A stretch of 64,000 bases of DNA, from positions 124,001 to 188,000 of the forward strand of contig NZ_JTDW01000004.1 in assembly GCF_000943565.1 (NCBI RefSeq), written 5' to 3'. The notes below the pieces were generated by a model, which was given only the letters and a program-made list of their open reading frames with translations, did not search any database and was not told the origin of the DNA. The DNA is from Neotamlana sedimentorum (GTDB lineage Bacteria; Bacteroidota; Bacteroidia; Flavobacteriales; Flavobacteriaceae). Shown in pieces: positions 1 to 8,617 of the stretch (within the stretch, counting starts at the first letter, position 1; the number at the start of each line of letters is the position of its first letter). The translations under genes were made by a program, and so were the position numbers.

Positions 1-728
1 GCTCTGGTGAAGCAGGCGTTTTATATAAAACTTTTGATAATGGTGTAGTAACCGACGAGCCACCTTTAGGCGAAGGTTTTCATATTGTAGCACCTTGGAA
101 TAAAGTTATTGTTTACGAAGTGCGTCAACAGGAATTATTTGAAAAAATGAAGGTATTATCTTCAAACGGGTTAGAAATTCAAATTGATGGTTCTGCTTGG
201 TTTCAACCTGTATTTCAAGATTTAGGAAAACTACACCAAACTTTAGGCGAAAATTATTTGCAACGTGTAATTCAACCTGCTATTCGAAGTGCCGCTCGTA
301 GTGTTGTAGGTCGTTACACACCAGAGCAATTATACTCTAGTAAACGTGATGCTATACAAGATGAAATTTTTGTAGAGACTAAAAAAATTCTAGAAAAACA
401 ATATATTAAATTAAACGAATTTCTAGTTCGCGATGTAACGTTGCCATCAACTATAAAAGAGGCAATTGAGCGTAAATTAAAGCAAGAACAAGAGTCGTTA
501 GAATATGAGTTTAGACTTGTAACTGCTCAAAAAGAAGCCGAAAAACAAATTATTGAAGCCGAAGGTAAAGCTGAAGCTAATAAAATTTTAAGTGCATCGT
601 TAACCGATAAAATTTTACAAGACAAAGGTATCGAGGCAACAAACAAGTTAGCTGAATCACCAAATAGTAAAGTGGTAATTATTGGTTCTGGAGATAGTGG
701 AATGCCAATTATTCTAGGAAATCAATAA
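1..728 (+). CDS. Prohibitin (SPFH) family membrane protein, 5'-truncated by window edge
   Basis: The frame is open from base 3 to the stop at 726-728, so the gene enters from upstream; an internal GTG at 120 is not the start. The visible part covers the middle of the SPFH/Band-7 domain, with a lysine- and glutamate-rich coiled coil around EKQIIEAEGKAEANK and a typical prohibitin C-terminus. Family knowledge: bacterial prohibitins form membrane-anchored ring assemblies linked to membrane organisation and quality control of integral membrane proteins. The N-terminal membrane anchor lies outside the window. The gene ends about 70 bp before the his promoter and is not part of that operon. Confidence 0.85.
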   Translation, partial: SGEAGVLYKTFDNGVVTDEPPLGEGFHIVAPWNKVIVYEVRQQELFEKMKVLSSNGLEIQIDGSAWFQPVFQDLGKLHQTLGENYLQRVIQPAIRSAARSVVGRYTPEQLYSSKRDAIQDEIFVETKKILEKQYIKLNEFLVRDVTLPSTIKEAIERKLKQEQESLEYEFRLVTAQKEAEKQIIEAEGKAEANKILSASLTDKILQDKGIEATNKLAESPNSKVVIIGSGDSGMPIILGNQ

Positions 729-795
729 ACATTCACGATAAATATTTTACAAATACCTAAAAATTGTAAAATGTTTCAATATTTATAAATTAAAG

Positions 796-826
796 TTTGA
801 AAATTTACTTTTATTATAGATATTTG
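796..826 (+). promoter_or_regulatory. Promoter of the his operon (Bacteroidota type)
   Basis: TTTG at 796-799 is followed after 19 nt by GATATTTG at 819-826, a 7/8 match to the TAnnTTTG element. Transcription would begin near 833, about 14 nt before the leader-peptide ATG, which places the whole attenuator inside the transcript. Confidence 0.6.
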
Positions 827-846
827 CTTCAGTAAAACAAAAAGAC

Positions 847-900
847 ATGACTTTTATTCAAACACATCATCATTTTTACATTTGCTCTCAAGCGAAGTAA
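847..900 (+). CDS. hisL: Histidine operon leader peptide (17 aa)
   Basis: A short reading frame starts at ATG 847 and stops at TAA 898-900. It encodes MTFIQTHHHFYICSQAK, with three consecutive CAT codons at 865-873. Its place between a promoter and a terminator directly ahead of hisG, and the fit of its codons to the downstream helices, indicate a regulatory leader whose translation senses charged tRNA-His. The product itself probably has no function. It is too short for routine gene finders. Confidence 0.82.
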   Translation: MTFIQTHHHFYICSQAK

Positions 901-962
901 AAATGTATTGAATAAAATGAAAATATATTTAAACCCGTTTGAGACAATCAAGCGGGTTTTTT
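852..962 (+). promoter_or_regulatory. his operon attenuator (leader RNA with competing helices)
   Basis: Helices read directly from the sequence: 852-861 with 908-917 (10 bp) and 871-879 with 897-905 (9 bp) as leader or pause hairpins; 886-894 with 936-944 (9 bp, one G-U) as antiterminator; 931-942 with 948-959 as terminator. The antiterminator and terminator share 936-942 and exclude each other. A ribosome stalled on the His codons at 865-873 leaves 886-894 free, favouring antitermination. A ribosome reaching the stop at 898 covers 886-894, so the terminator forms. This matches the classical enterobacterial his and trp logic. A further complementary segment at 983-994 could pair with 938-949. 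Confidence 0.75.
931..962 (+). terminator. Intrinsic terminator of the his attenuator
   Basis: A 12-13 bp stem pairs 931-942 with 948-959, with one G-U and a GACAA loop, and is followed by a six-T run at 957-962. It lies 50 bp before hisG with no other gene between it and the promoter, so it controls read-through into the operon. Confidence 0.85.
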
Positions 963-1012
963 AATTAAAAGAAAATCAACAAGATTGTTTCAAACTCATA
1001 TAAAAAACAACA

Positions 1013-1870
1013 ATGAGTAAACTAAAAATTGCAGTACAAAAATCAGGACGATTAAACGAAGAGTCGTTAGACCTACTAAAAAATTGTGGAATCTCTATCG
1101 ATAATGGTAAAGACCAATTAAAAGCCGAAGCTAGAAATTTCCCAATGGAAGTTTTGTATTTACGTAACGGCGATATTCCACAGTATTTGCGCGATGGCAT
1201 TGTAGATATTGCCATTTTAGGCGAAAACACATTAATAGAAAAAGGTAGCGATTTACCAATAGTAGAGCGCTTAGGGTTTTCAAAATGTAAAGTTTCTATT
1301 GCAGTGCCAAAAAACGCAGAATACAATTCTATAAAAGATTTACGTGGTAAAAAAATTGCAACATCATACCCAAATACAGTAAATCAGTTTTTCGAAAAGA
1401 AAGGTGAGAAGGCCGATATTCATGTTATTAATGGTTCGGTAGAAATTGCTCCAAATATTGGGTTATCGCATGCTATTGTTGATATTGTTTCAAGTGGTAG
1501 CACGCTTTTTAAAAACAATTTAAAAGAAGTAGAAGTACTTTTTAAAAGTGAAGCCGTCTTAACTTCGGCTCTAGAATTAACCGAAGAAAAACAAGTCATT
1601 CTAGACAAGTTATTATTTAGAATGAAATCGGTTTTAAAAGGTAAAAACTCTAAATACGTTTTATTAAATGCGCCAAACGACAGGTTAGATGAAATTGTGA
1701 GTTTATTACCAGGAATGAAAAGCCCAACCGTGTTGCCTTTAGCACAAGAAGGTTGGAGCTCGGTACATTCTGTTATTAATAAAAACGATTTTTGGGAAGT
1801 TATTGATGAGTTAAAAGCCAATGGCGCCGAAGGTATTTTAGTTTGCCCAATCGAAAAAATGGTGCTTTAA
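1013..1870 (+). CDS. hisG: ATP phosphoribosyltransferase, long form
   Basis: First step of histidine synthesis: condensation of ATP with PRPP to phosphoribosyl-ATP in the cytoplasm. At 285 residues it is the long HisG type. The two-lobed periplasmic-binding-like catalytic domain spans about 1-215, with the PRPP loop HAIVDIVSSGSTL near 153-165. A C-terminal ferredoxin-like regulatory domain, which binds histidine in this class, begins near 220. The long form does not need a HisZ partner, and none is seen. It is the first structural gene after the attenuator, so it would be controlled both by attenuation and by feedback. The ATG at 1013 sits in an A-rich leader. Confidence 0.97.
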   Translation: MSKLKIAVQKSGRLNEESLDLLKNCGISIDNGKDQLKAEARNFPMEVLYLRNGDIPQYLRDGIVDIAILGENTLIEKGSDLPIVERLGFSKCKVSIAVPKNAEYNSIKDLRGKKIATSYPNTVNQFFEKKGEKADIHVINGSVEIAPNIGLSHAIVDIVSSGSTLFKNNLKEVEVLFKSEAVLTSALELTEEKQVILDKLLFRMKSVLKGKNSKYVLLNAPNDRLDEIVSLLPGMKSPTVLPLAQEGWSSVHSVINKNDFWEVIDELKANGAEGILVCPIEKMVL

Positions 1871-1969
1871 TATAATAGCTTTTTGTATTTCCGTGTAAAC
1901 GGAAATCTCAAATTAAATTTATACACTTTAAGATTTACGCTTTTGCGGAAATGAAGAAAAGAAAGTTTT

Positions 1970-3253
1970 ATGCAAATAATTAACAATCCAGATAAAAACA
2001 CATGGGCCGATATTTTAAAACGCCCAACACAAACCGTCGATGATATTGAAGGTGTTGTAAGCGAGGTGTTTAACGATGTTAAGAATAATGGCAACAGTGC
2101 TATAAAAACATATACAGAACGTTTCGATAAGGTAACCTTAGAAAACAATTTAGTTTCTACTGAAGAAATTGAAGAAGCTGTTAAAACCATTCCTGAAGCT
2201 TTAAGAACAGCGATAGCAAACGCAAAACGTAATATCGAAGCGTTTCATGCGGCTCAAAAAACAGAAAAAATTGAATTAGAAACCACAAACGGCGTTCAAT
2301 GCTGGCAAGAAAAACGGGCTATAGAACGCGTTGGTTTATATATTCCGGGTGGTACTGCGCCTTTATTTTCAACAGTTTTAATGCTAGCTGCTCCTGCGAA
2401 AATTGCAGGATGTAACGAAATTGTATTGTGTTCGCCACCAAATAAAGAAGGCAAACTAGCTCCCGAAATTTTGTATGCTGCAAAATTGTGTGGCGTAACT
2501 AAAATATTTAAAGTTGGTGGTATTCAAGCAATTGCTGCATTAACTTTTGGTACAGAAACGATTCCGCAGGTTTATAAAATTTTTGGTCCTGGCAACCAAT
2601 TTGTAACCGTGGCAAAACAATTAGCAACTAAATACGGTGTAGCTATCGATATGCCTGCTGGCCCAAGTGAATTGTTAGTGGTTGCCGATAATAGTGCAAA
2701 TGCAAGCTATATTGCATCAGATTTGTTAAGTCAGGCAGAACATGGTGCCGATAGTCAGGTAATTTTGGTAGCTACATCAAAAGCGTTAATTGAAAAAGTT
2801 TCAGAAGAGGTAGAAGCGCAATTACAAGTGTTGCCGCGTAAAGAAATAGCCGAAAAAGCCATCGCTAATTCTAAATCTATTTTTGTTGAAAATGATGACG
2901 TTGCTTTAGATTTAATTAACCAATACGGACCAGAACACTTCATAATTTGTTCTAAAAATGAAGATTTCTATGTTAAAAACATAAGAAATGCAGGTTCGAT
3001 TTTTATAGGTGATTATACACCAGAAAGCGCAGGCGATTATGCATCTGGAACTAACCATACGTTACCAACAAACGGGTTTAGTAAAGCATATTCGGGTGTG
3101 AATTTAGATAGTTTTATGAAGAGCATGACGTTTCAAAAAATATCAAAAGAAGGTATTTTAAATATTGGAGAAACTATTGAATTAATGGCCGAAGCCGAAG
3201 GGTTACAAGCACATAAAAATGCGGTTAGTATTCGTTTAAAAGATTTAAAATAA
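1970..3253 (+). CDS. hisD: Histidinol dehydrogenase
   Basis: Catalyses the last two oxidations, L-histidinol to L-histidine, with NAD and zinc. The 427-residue length is typical. Visible family motifs include GPGNQFVTVAKQ near 206-217, AEHGADSQ at 256-263 with zinc-site residues, and GPEHF near 320 with the catalytic Glu-His pair. It is second in the operon, about 100 bp after hisG. ATG 1970 gives the normal N-terminus. Confidence 0.97.
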   Translation: MQIINNPDKNTWADILKRPTQTVDDIEGVVSEVFNDVKNNGNSAIKTYTERFDKVTLENNLVSTEEIEEAVKTIPEALRTAIANAKRNIEAFHAAQKTEKIELETTNGVQCWQEKRAIERVGLYIPGGTAPLFSTVLMLAAPAKIAGCNEIVLCSPPNKEGKLAPEILYAAKLCGVTKIFKVGGIQAIAALTFGTETIPQVYKIFGPGNQFVTVAKQLATKYGVAIDMPAGPSELLVVADNSANASYIASDLLSQAEHGADSQVILVATSKALIEKVSEEVEAQLQVLPRKEIAEKAIANSKSIFVENDDVALDLINQYGPEHFIICSKNEDFYVKNIRNAGSIFIGDYTPESAGDYASGTNHTLPTNGFSKAYSGVNLDSFMKSMTFQKISKEGILNIGETIELMAEAEGLQAHKNAVSIRLKDLK

Positions 3254-3395
3254 AAATGTTGTTATGCTGAACTCGTTTCAGCATCTCATAAAAATAAACA
3301 AGTATCGTTATGTCAGGCTAAGCGCAGTCGAAGCCTTTTAGAAAACAAAAAGGAAATTAAGAAAACACTTCGACGGTGTTAAGTGTGACCATTCA
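3254..3395 (+). repeat. REP-like intergenic repeat cluster between hisD and hisC
   Basis: The gap holds a small hairpin (TGCTGAAC..TTTCAGCA, about 3264-3284), a repeat unit at 3311-3335 with the core GCGCAGTCGAAG, and an inverted counterpart near 3368-3392 (CACTTCGAC). The same units recur near 6895, 7949, 19550 and 51001. They resemble short flavobacterial REP-type elements. No coding potential was seen. Confidence 0.6.
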
Positions 3396-3406
3396 TAATT
3401 AATAAA

Positions 3407-4462
3407 ATGAATAATTTTAATTTAGAAAATATAATTCGAGAGAACGTAAAAGCAATGAAAGCCTACAGTTCTGCTCGCGACGAATATGTTTCCGATGGGT
3501 CTAAAATGATTTTTTTAGATGCCAACGAAAACCCGTTCGAGAATGGTGTAAATCGTTATCCAGATCCGTTACAGCGTTCATTAAAAGCTGTTTTAGCAGA
3601 TCAGAAAAACGTTTCCCCTAATCAGATTTTATTAGGAAATGGAAGCGACGAAGTGCTAGATTTGTTATTTAGAGCATTTTGCGAACCTAAAAAGGACAAC
3701 ATCATTACACTGCCACCAACTTATGGCATGTACACTGTGCTTTCTAACTTAAATGAGATTGAAGAACGTAAGGTAGAGTTAAACTCAGATTTTCAGCCAA
3801 ATGCTGAAGCCATTTTAGAAGCCATTGATAATAATTCAAAAATGCTTTTTATTTGTTCGCCCAATAACCCAACTGGTAATTTAATAGCTTCAGAAAAAAT
3901 AAAAACTTTACTTGAAAATTTTAATGGGTTAGTGGTGATTGATGAAGCGTATATCGATTTTTCAAATCAAGACAGTTGGATTTCAGAATTAAATAATTAT
4001 CCTAATTTAATTGTTACGCAAACATTATCAAAAGCCTATGGTTTGGCAGGAATTCGTTTAGGGTTGTGTTACGCTTCCGCGGAAATCATTTCAATTTTAA
4101 ACAAAATTAAACCGCCATATAACGTTAACGAATTAACACAAAAACGAGCGCTAGAACGTGTTTCAAATTTAGAAGCGGTTACAAACGAAGTAAATGCGGT
4201 TTTAAAAGAACGTCAAATTTTAATTGAGGCCTTAAAAAGCATCAGTTTCGTAGAAACTATTTTCCCTACGGAAGCTAATTTTGTGCTCGCACGAGTTGAT
4301 GATGCTACTCAACGCTACAATCAGCTACTAGAAAAAGGCATTGTTATTAGAAACCGTACCACGCAACCATTATGCGAAAACACATTGCGTTTTACGGTAG
4401 GAACTGAAATTGAAAACAAAACATTAATTTCTGCTTTAAAGCAGTTAACTAATAGCCAATAG
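3407..4462 (+). CDS. hisC: Histidinol-phosphate aminotransferase
   Basis: PLP-dependent transamination of imidazole-acetol phosphate with glutamate. This fold-type I aminotransferase of 351 residues has SPNNPTGN at 151-158, DEAYIDF at 179-185, the Schiff-base lysine in [14 protein letters not shown] (Lys209), and a C-terminal phosphate-binding arginine in LRFTVG. It lies between hisD and hisB, 22 bp before hisB. Its position in the his operon separates it from paralogous aminotransferases. Confidence 0.95.
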   Translation: MNNFNLENIIRENVKAMKAYSSARDEYVSDGSKMIFLDANENPFENGVNRYPDPLQRSLKAVLADQKNVSPNQILLGNGSDEVLDLLFRAFCEPKKDNIITLPPTYGMYTVLSNLNEIEERKVELNSDFQPNAEAILEAIDNNSKMLFICSPNNPTGNLIASEKIKTLLENFNGLVVIDEAYIDFSNQDSWISELNNYPNLIVTQTLSKAYGLAGIRLGLCYASAEIISILNKIKPPYNVNELTQKRALERVSNLEAVTNEVNAVLKERQILIEALKSISFVETIFPTEANFVLARVDDATQRYNQLLEKGIVIRNRTTQPLCENTLRFTVGTEIENKTLISALKQLTNSQ

Positions 4463-4484
4463 CAAAAAGCTAAAAAGCTTAATT
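4463..4484 (+). repeat. Short AATAGC/AAAGCTA-type intergenic repeat
   Basis: The short hisC-hisB spacer consists of GCAAAAAGCTAAAAAGC-like sequence, and the hisC stop itself lies in a TAATAGCCAATAGC run. Related words fill the spacers before hisH, hisA and leuD. Confidence 0.4.
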
Positions 4485-5621
4485 ATGAAAAAAGTACTAT
4501 TTATAGACAGAGACGGCACATTGGTGCTAGAACCGCCAGTAGATTATCAATTAGACAGTCTTGAAAAACTAGAATTTTACCCAAAAGTGTTTCAATACAT
4601 GGCTAAAATTGCTAGCGAATTAGATTTTGAGCTGGTTATGGTTACCAATCAAGATGGCTTGGGAACCGATTCGTTTCCTGAAGATACTTTTTGGCCACCT
4701 CAAAATAAGATTATTGATGCCTTTAAAAAGGAAGGTGTAGAATTTGCTGAAATTCATATAGACAAAACCTTTCCGCATGAAAATGCAAATACGCGTAAAC
4801 CTAGAACAGGCTTGTTAACCAAGTATTTTTCTGAAGATTACGATTTAGAAAACTCTTTTGTTTTAGGTGATAGAATTACCGATATGGAGTTAGCTAAAAA
4901 TCTTGGCGCAAAAGGTATTTATTTGTCTGAAGATCCGGATTTAGGTGCCGATGAAATAGAATCGTCAAAGCAGGAGATTTTAGATTGTATTGCATTAACG
5001 AGTACCGATTGGAAAGCCATTTACGAATTTTTAAAGCTTAAAGATCGTGTGGAAGAAATTACACGTAATACCAATGAAACTCAAATTTATATTAAATTAA
5101 ATCTTGATGGTTCTGGTAAAAATGATATTGACACAGGTTTATCGTTTTTCGATCATATGTTAGATCAAATTGGGCGCCATGGCGCTATGGATTTAACCAT
5201 AAAAGTAAATGGCGATTTAGAAGTAGACGAACATCATACTATTGAAGATACCATGATTGCGCTTGGTGAATTATTCAATAAAGCTTTAGGTAATAAATTA
5301 GGTATAGAGCGCTACGGCTTCTGTTTACCAATGGACGATTGCTTAGCACAAGTTGCGGTAGATTTTGGAGGACGAAACTGGCTGGAATGGGATGCCGAAT
5401 TTAAACGCGAAAAAATAGGCGACATGCCAACCGAAATGTTTTATCATTTATTTAAATCGTTTACCGATGGCGCAAAATGTAATTTAAATGTAAAAGCAGA
5501 AGGTGTAAACGAGCATCATAAAATTGAAGGTATTTTTAAAGCTTTTGCAAAAGCTATGAAAATGGCTGTAAAGCGCGATGCTAACAAAATGTTTTTACCA
5601 AGTACAAAAGGAATGTTATAA
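4485..5621 (+). CDS. hisB: Bifunctional histidinol-phosphatase / imidazoleglycerol-phosphate dehydratase
   Basis: A fusion of two steps. Residues 1 to about 170 are a HAD phosphatase with DRDGT at 8-12 that converts histidinol phosphate to histidinol. About 185-378 is the IGP dehydratase with the metal-binding repeats DEHHTIEDT (near 246) and NEHHKIEGI (near 345). This bifunctional form is known from Enterobacteria and many Bacteroidota. The frame is intact through the linker and the length is normal. Confidence 0.97.
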   Translation: MKKVLFIDRDGTLVLEPPVDYQLDSLEKLEFYPKVFQYMAKIASELDFELVMVTNQDGLGTDSFPEDTFWPPQNKIIDAFKKEGVEFAEIHIDKTFPHENANTRKPRTGLLTKYFSEDYDLENSFVLGDRITDMELAKNLGAKGIYLSEDPDLGADEIESSKQEILDCIALTSTDWKAIYEFLKLKDRVEEITRNTNETQIYIKLNLDGSGKNDIDTGLSFFDHMLDQIGRHGAMDLTIKVNGDLEVDEHHTIEDTMIALGELFNKALGNKLGIERYGFCLPMDDCLAQVAVDFGGRNWLEWDAEFKREKIGDMPTEMFYHLFKSFTDGAKCNLNVKAEGVNEHHKIEGIFKAFAKAMKMAVKRDANKMFLPSTKGML

Positions 5622-5682
5622 TTAGCGATTTGCTCTTAGCTATTTGCCAATAGCTGAAAGCCAATAACTAAAAGCTATAAAA
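5622..5682 (+). repeat. AATAGC-type repeat spacer before hisH
   Basis: The whole 61-bp spacer is made of tandem variants of GCCAATAGC, CTAAAAGCTA and TAGCTATTTGCC. Similar spacers occur at 4449-4484, 6275-6327 and 17205-17232. The units can pair with each other (TAGCTA, AAGCTATAA), so they may form small hairpins in the transcript. Confidence 0.5.
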
Positions 5683-6264
5683 ATGAAATTAGTAATATTA
5701 GATTACGGTGCAGGAAACATTAAAAGCATACAATTTGCTTTTAAACGCTTAGGTGTCGATGCTGTTTTATCAAATAATGCAGAAGAAATTAAAGCTGCAA
5801 ACAAAGTGATTTTCCCAGGAGTAGGAGAAGCTAGTTCAGCCATGAAAATGCTTAAAAAAAGTGGTTTGGATACCTTAATTCCTAATTTAAAACAACCTGT
5901 TTTAGGCATTTGTTTAGGCATGCAATTAATGTGTTTGCACTCCGAAGAAGGTGATACGGACGGTTTAGGAATTTTTCAAACAAAAGTGAAGCGTTTTTCA
6001 AATAGTGTAAAAGTGCCGCAAATGGGTTGGAATGTTATAAAAGATTTAAAATCCGATTTATTTAAAGGCATCAAAGAAAACGAATACATGTATTTAGTGC
6101 ATAGTTTTTATGCCGAACATTGCAACGAAACCATTGCTGCTACCGATTACGAAATTAATTACGCATCGGCATTACAACACGAAAATTTTTATGGCGTGCA
6201 ATTTCATCCAGAAAAGAGTGGTAATGAAGGTGCTAAAATTTTAAAAAACTTTATAAATATGTAG
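5683..6264 (+). CDS. hisH: Imidazole glycerol phosphate synthase, glutaminase subunit
   Basis: Class I glutamine amidotransferase that supplies ammonia to HisF. At 193 residues it has normal length, with the nucleophile Cys77 in GICLGMQ and the catalytic His175/Glu177 in QFHPEKSG. The product works as a heterodimer with HisF, encoded two genes downstream. Confidence 0.97.
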   Translation: MKLVILDYGAGNIKSIQFAFKRLGVDAVLSNNAEEIKAANKVIFPGVGEASSAMKMLKKSGLDTLIPNLKQPVLGICLGMQLMCLHSEEGDTDGLGIFQTKVKRFSNSVKVPQMGWNVIKDLKSDLFKGIKENEYMYLVHSFYAEHCNETIAATDYEINYASALQHENFYGVQFHPEKSGNEGAKILKNFINM

Positions 6265-6327
6265 CTTTTAACAATATGCCTTTAGTTTTTGCTAATGGCC
6301 AATTGCTAATAGCCTAAAGCTAAAAAA
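6265..6327 (+). repeat. AATAGC-type repeat spacer before hisA
   Basis: The spacer contains TTTTGCTAATGGCCAATTGC and CTAATAGCCTAAAGCTA, the same word family as the spacers before hisH and leuD. No coding potential was seen. Confidence 0.45.
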
Positions 6328-7083
6328 ATGAGAATAATACCAGCAATAGACATTATAGACGGTAAATGTGTAAGATTATCAAAAGGCGATTACAACACAA
6401 AAAAAACATATAACGAAAACCCATTAGAAATTGCGAAACAATACGAAGCTCATGGTATAGAGCATTTGCATTTAGTAGATTTAGATGGTGCCAAGGCAAG
6501 CCATATTGTAAACCATAAAGTGTTAGAAACTATTGCGACTAAAACAAATTTAAAAATAGATTTTGGTGGTGGGTTAAAAACCGATGAAGATTTACACATC
6601 GCATTCGAATCTGGAGCAAAACAAATTACCGGCGGAAGTATTGCCGTTAAAAAACCAGAAGTTTTTGAAAGTTGGCTAACCAAATATGGTAGCGATAAAA
6701 TAATTCTAGGAGCCGATGCAAACAACGAAAAAATAGCCATTAGCGGTTGGTTAGAAGAAAGTGATGAAGAGTTAATTCCGTTTGTACAGAATTATATGAC
6801 TAAAGGTGTTAGCTACGTAATTTGTACCGATATTGCTAAAGATGGTATGTTACAAGGCCCTTCATTCGATTTGTATAAAAAGATGCTTGAAGAATGTCAC
6901 ACTGAGGGCAGTCGAAGTGAAAATGAATCATCTTTAAAATTAATCGCCTCTGGAGGTATTTCTACATTTGATGAATTACCAAGATTAGCCGAATTAGGTT
7001 GCGAAGGCACAATAATAGGAAAAGCGATTTACGAGAATAAAATAAGTTTGAAACAACTTGAAAATTTTATAATAAATAAATAA
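6328..7083 (+). CDS. hisA: ProFAR isomerase (phosphoribosylformimino-AICAR-P isomerase)
   Basis: A (beta/alpha)8 barrel performing an Amadori rearrangement between HisIE and HisHF. It begins [17 protein letters not shown] with catalytic Asp8. [13 protein letters not shown] holds the second acid, and LIASGGIST and [12 protein letters not shown] bind the phosphates. It has 251 residues. Residues about 190-202 ([13 protein letters not shown]) are not expected from the family and are encoded by an in-frame copy of the REP-like repeat at 6895-6920. They fall between the helix ending LYKKMLEE and the strand LKLIASGG, in a region likely to tolerate insertion. Otherwise the gene looks intact. Confidence 0.95.
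   Translation: MRIIPAIDIIDGKCVRLSKGDYNTKKTYNENPLEIAKQYEAHGIEHLHLVDLDGAKASHIVNHKVLETIATKTNLKIDFGGGLKTDEDLHIAFESGAKQITGGSIAVKKPEVFESWLTKYGSDKIILGADANNEKIAISGWLEESDEELIPFVQNYMTKGVSYVICTDIAKDGMLQGPSFDLYKKMLEECHTEGSRSENESSLKLIASGGISTFDELPRLAELGCEGTIIGKAIYENKISLKQLENFIINK
6895..6920 (+). repeat. REP-like unit inside hisA coding sequence
   Basis: This 26-bp unit has the core GGCAGTCGAAGTG and matches intergenic units at 3311-3335 and 51001-51025 with only a few differences. It is read in frame within hisA and causes no stop. Confidence 0.7.
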
Positions 7084-7190
7084 TGTCACTTCGAGTGATT
7101 TTGAGGGACGAAAAATTTTATCGAGAAGCTTTAGTTCTCGATACAATGCTCATAAAATCGCATCACTCGAACTGACGACATATTTAAAAA
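7084..7190 (+). repeat. REP-like inverted repeat between hisA and hisF
   Basis: The gap starts with TGTCACTTCGAGTGATTTTG and ends with an inverted counterpart, CATCACTCGAACTGACGACA. A central hairpin TATCGAGAAGC..GTTCTCGATA lies between them. It could fold into a long cruciform or RNA hairpin between co-transcribed genes. Confidence 0.65.
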
Positions 7191-7192
7191 GC

Positions 7193-7948
7193 ATGCTAAC
7201 AAAAAGAATTGTTCCCTGTCTAGATATAAAAAACGGACGCACCGTAAAAGGTGTTAATTTTGTCGATTTACGTGATGCCGGAGATCCTGTAGAGCTCGCT
7301 AAGCAATATGCCGAAGTAGGTGCAGACGAATTGGTGTTTTTAGATATAGCAGCAACTTTAGAAAACCGAGGCACAACTTTAAATATGGTAACTCGTGTTG
7401 CCGAACAAGTTAATATACCTTTTACAGTAGGCGGTGGCATATCGTCTGTAGAACACGTTGATGCTTTGTTAAAATGTGGAGCCGATAAGGTTTCTATCAA
7501 CTCATCGGCAGTAAAAAGACCAGATTTGGTAAACGAATTAGCTAACAAATTTGGCAGCCAATGTGTTGTAGTTGCTATTGACGCGAAACAAGTTGATGGA
7601 AATTGGAAAGTACATTTAGCTGGTGGAACTATTCCAACAGATATCGATTTATTTGAATGGGCAAAAGAAGTTGAAACTCGAGGTGCGGGCGAAATTTTAT
7701 TCACATCAATGGATCACGATGGTACAAAAGCTGGTTTTGCAAACGAAGCTTTAGCGCAATTGTCTGATACTTTAAATATCCCTATTATTGCATCTGGTGG
7801 TGCTGGTAATGTTCAGCATTTTGTAGATACATTTAAGGAAGGAAAATCTGACGCTGCTCTAGCGGCTAGTGTTTTTCATTTTGGTGAAATACCTATCCCT
7901 GAATTAAAACAAGAATTAAAAAAACATAATATTGAGATTCGACTTTAG
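7193..7948 (+). CDS. hisF: Imidazole glycerol phosphate synthase, cyclase subunit
   Basis: A (beta/alpha)8 barrel of 251 residues that closes the imidazole ring using ammonia channelled from HisH. The N-terminus [15 protein letters not shown] carries catalytic Asp11, and VVAIDAK carries the second Asp near 130. Phosphate-binding GGG and SGGAGN loops are present. Normal length, no irregularities. Confidence 0.97.
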   Translation: MLTKRIVPCLDIKNGRTVKGVNFVDLRDAGDPVELAKQYAEVGADELVFLDIAATLENRGTTLNMVTRVAEQVNIPFTVGGGISSVEHVDALLKCGADKVSINSSAVKRPDLVNELANKFGSQCVVVAIDAKQVDGNWKVHLAGGTIPTDIDLFEWAKEVETRGAGEILFTSMDHDGTKAGFANEALAQLSDTLNIPIIASGGAGNVQHFVDTFKEGKSDAALAASVFHFGEIPIPELKQELKKHNIEIRL

Positions 7949-7990
7949 GTGTCATGCTGAACTTGTTTCAGTATCTCATAGTAATAAGTA
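7949..7990 (+). repeat. REP-like hairpin between hisF and hisI
   Basis: GTGTCATGCTGAACTTGTTT and CAGTATCTCATA match the hairpin unit found after hisD (about 3264-3290). Confidence 0.5.
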
Positions 7991-8023
7991 CCTGAAACTA
8001 ATACAGGATTAATAAAAAAATCA

Positions 8024-8617
8024 ATGGAAATAAAATATGATAATAACGGCTTAGTTCCCGCAATTATTCAAGATGCTACAACAAAAAATGTATTGATGTT
8101 GGGTTACATGAATGAAGAAGCTTATAAGAAAACAATAGAAACTAAAAAAGTGACTTTTTTTAGCCGTAGTAAGCAACGTTTATGGACAAAAGGCGAGGAG
8201 AGCGGTAACTTTTTAAACTTGGTTGAACTTAAAAACGATTGCGATAATGATTCCTTATTAATTCAAGTAAATCCTGCAGGACCAACTTGCCATAAAGGAA
8301 CAGGCAATTGTTGGGGTGAGGATAATACACCTAATTACGGGTTCTTTTCAACCTTGGAAGCTATTATTGCAGAACGTGTTGCTAATAAAGATACCGCAAA
8401 ATCGTATGTGGCGAGTTTATTTTCAAAGGGCATTAATAAAGTAGCTCAAAAAGTAGGCGAAGAAGCTGTAGAAACGGTTATTGAAGCTATGGATAATAAT
8501 GATGAGTTGTTTTTATACGAATCGGCTGATTTATTGTTTCATTACTTAATGTTACTTCAAGCCAAAGGCTTTACCTTAAGAGATATTGAAGCAGAATTAA
8601 AAGGCCGACATAAATAA
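8024..8617 (+). CDS. hisIE: Bifunctional phosphoribosyl-AMP cyclohydrolase / phosphoribosyl-ATP pyrophosphatase
   Basis: A fusion enzyme for steps two and three. HisI occupies about 1-105, with FFSRSKQRLWTKGEESGN and the metal site NDCDND plus Cys in GPTCHKGTGNCW. HisE occupies about 115-197, an all-alpha NTP-pyrophosphohydrolase with GEEAVE and ESADLLFH motifs. It is the last his gene, and its stop is directly followed by the next start at 8618. Confidence 0.96.
   Translation: MEIKYDNNGLVPAIIQDATTKNVLMLGYMNEEAYKKTIETKKVTFFSRSKQRLWTKGEESGNFLNLVELKNDCDNDSLLIQVNPAGPTCHKGTGNCWGEDNTPNYGFFSTLEAIIAERVANKDTAKSYVASLFSKGINKVAQKVGEEAVETVIEAMDNNDELFLYESADLLFHYLMLLQAKGFTLRDIEAELKGRHK

Noticed and set aside
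7150-7704. 184-codon open frame antisense to hisF
   Set aside because: hisF is complete and conserved; the antisense translation has no domain and the codon pattern of a shadow.
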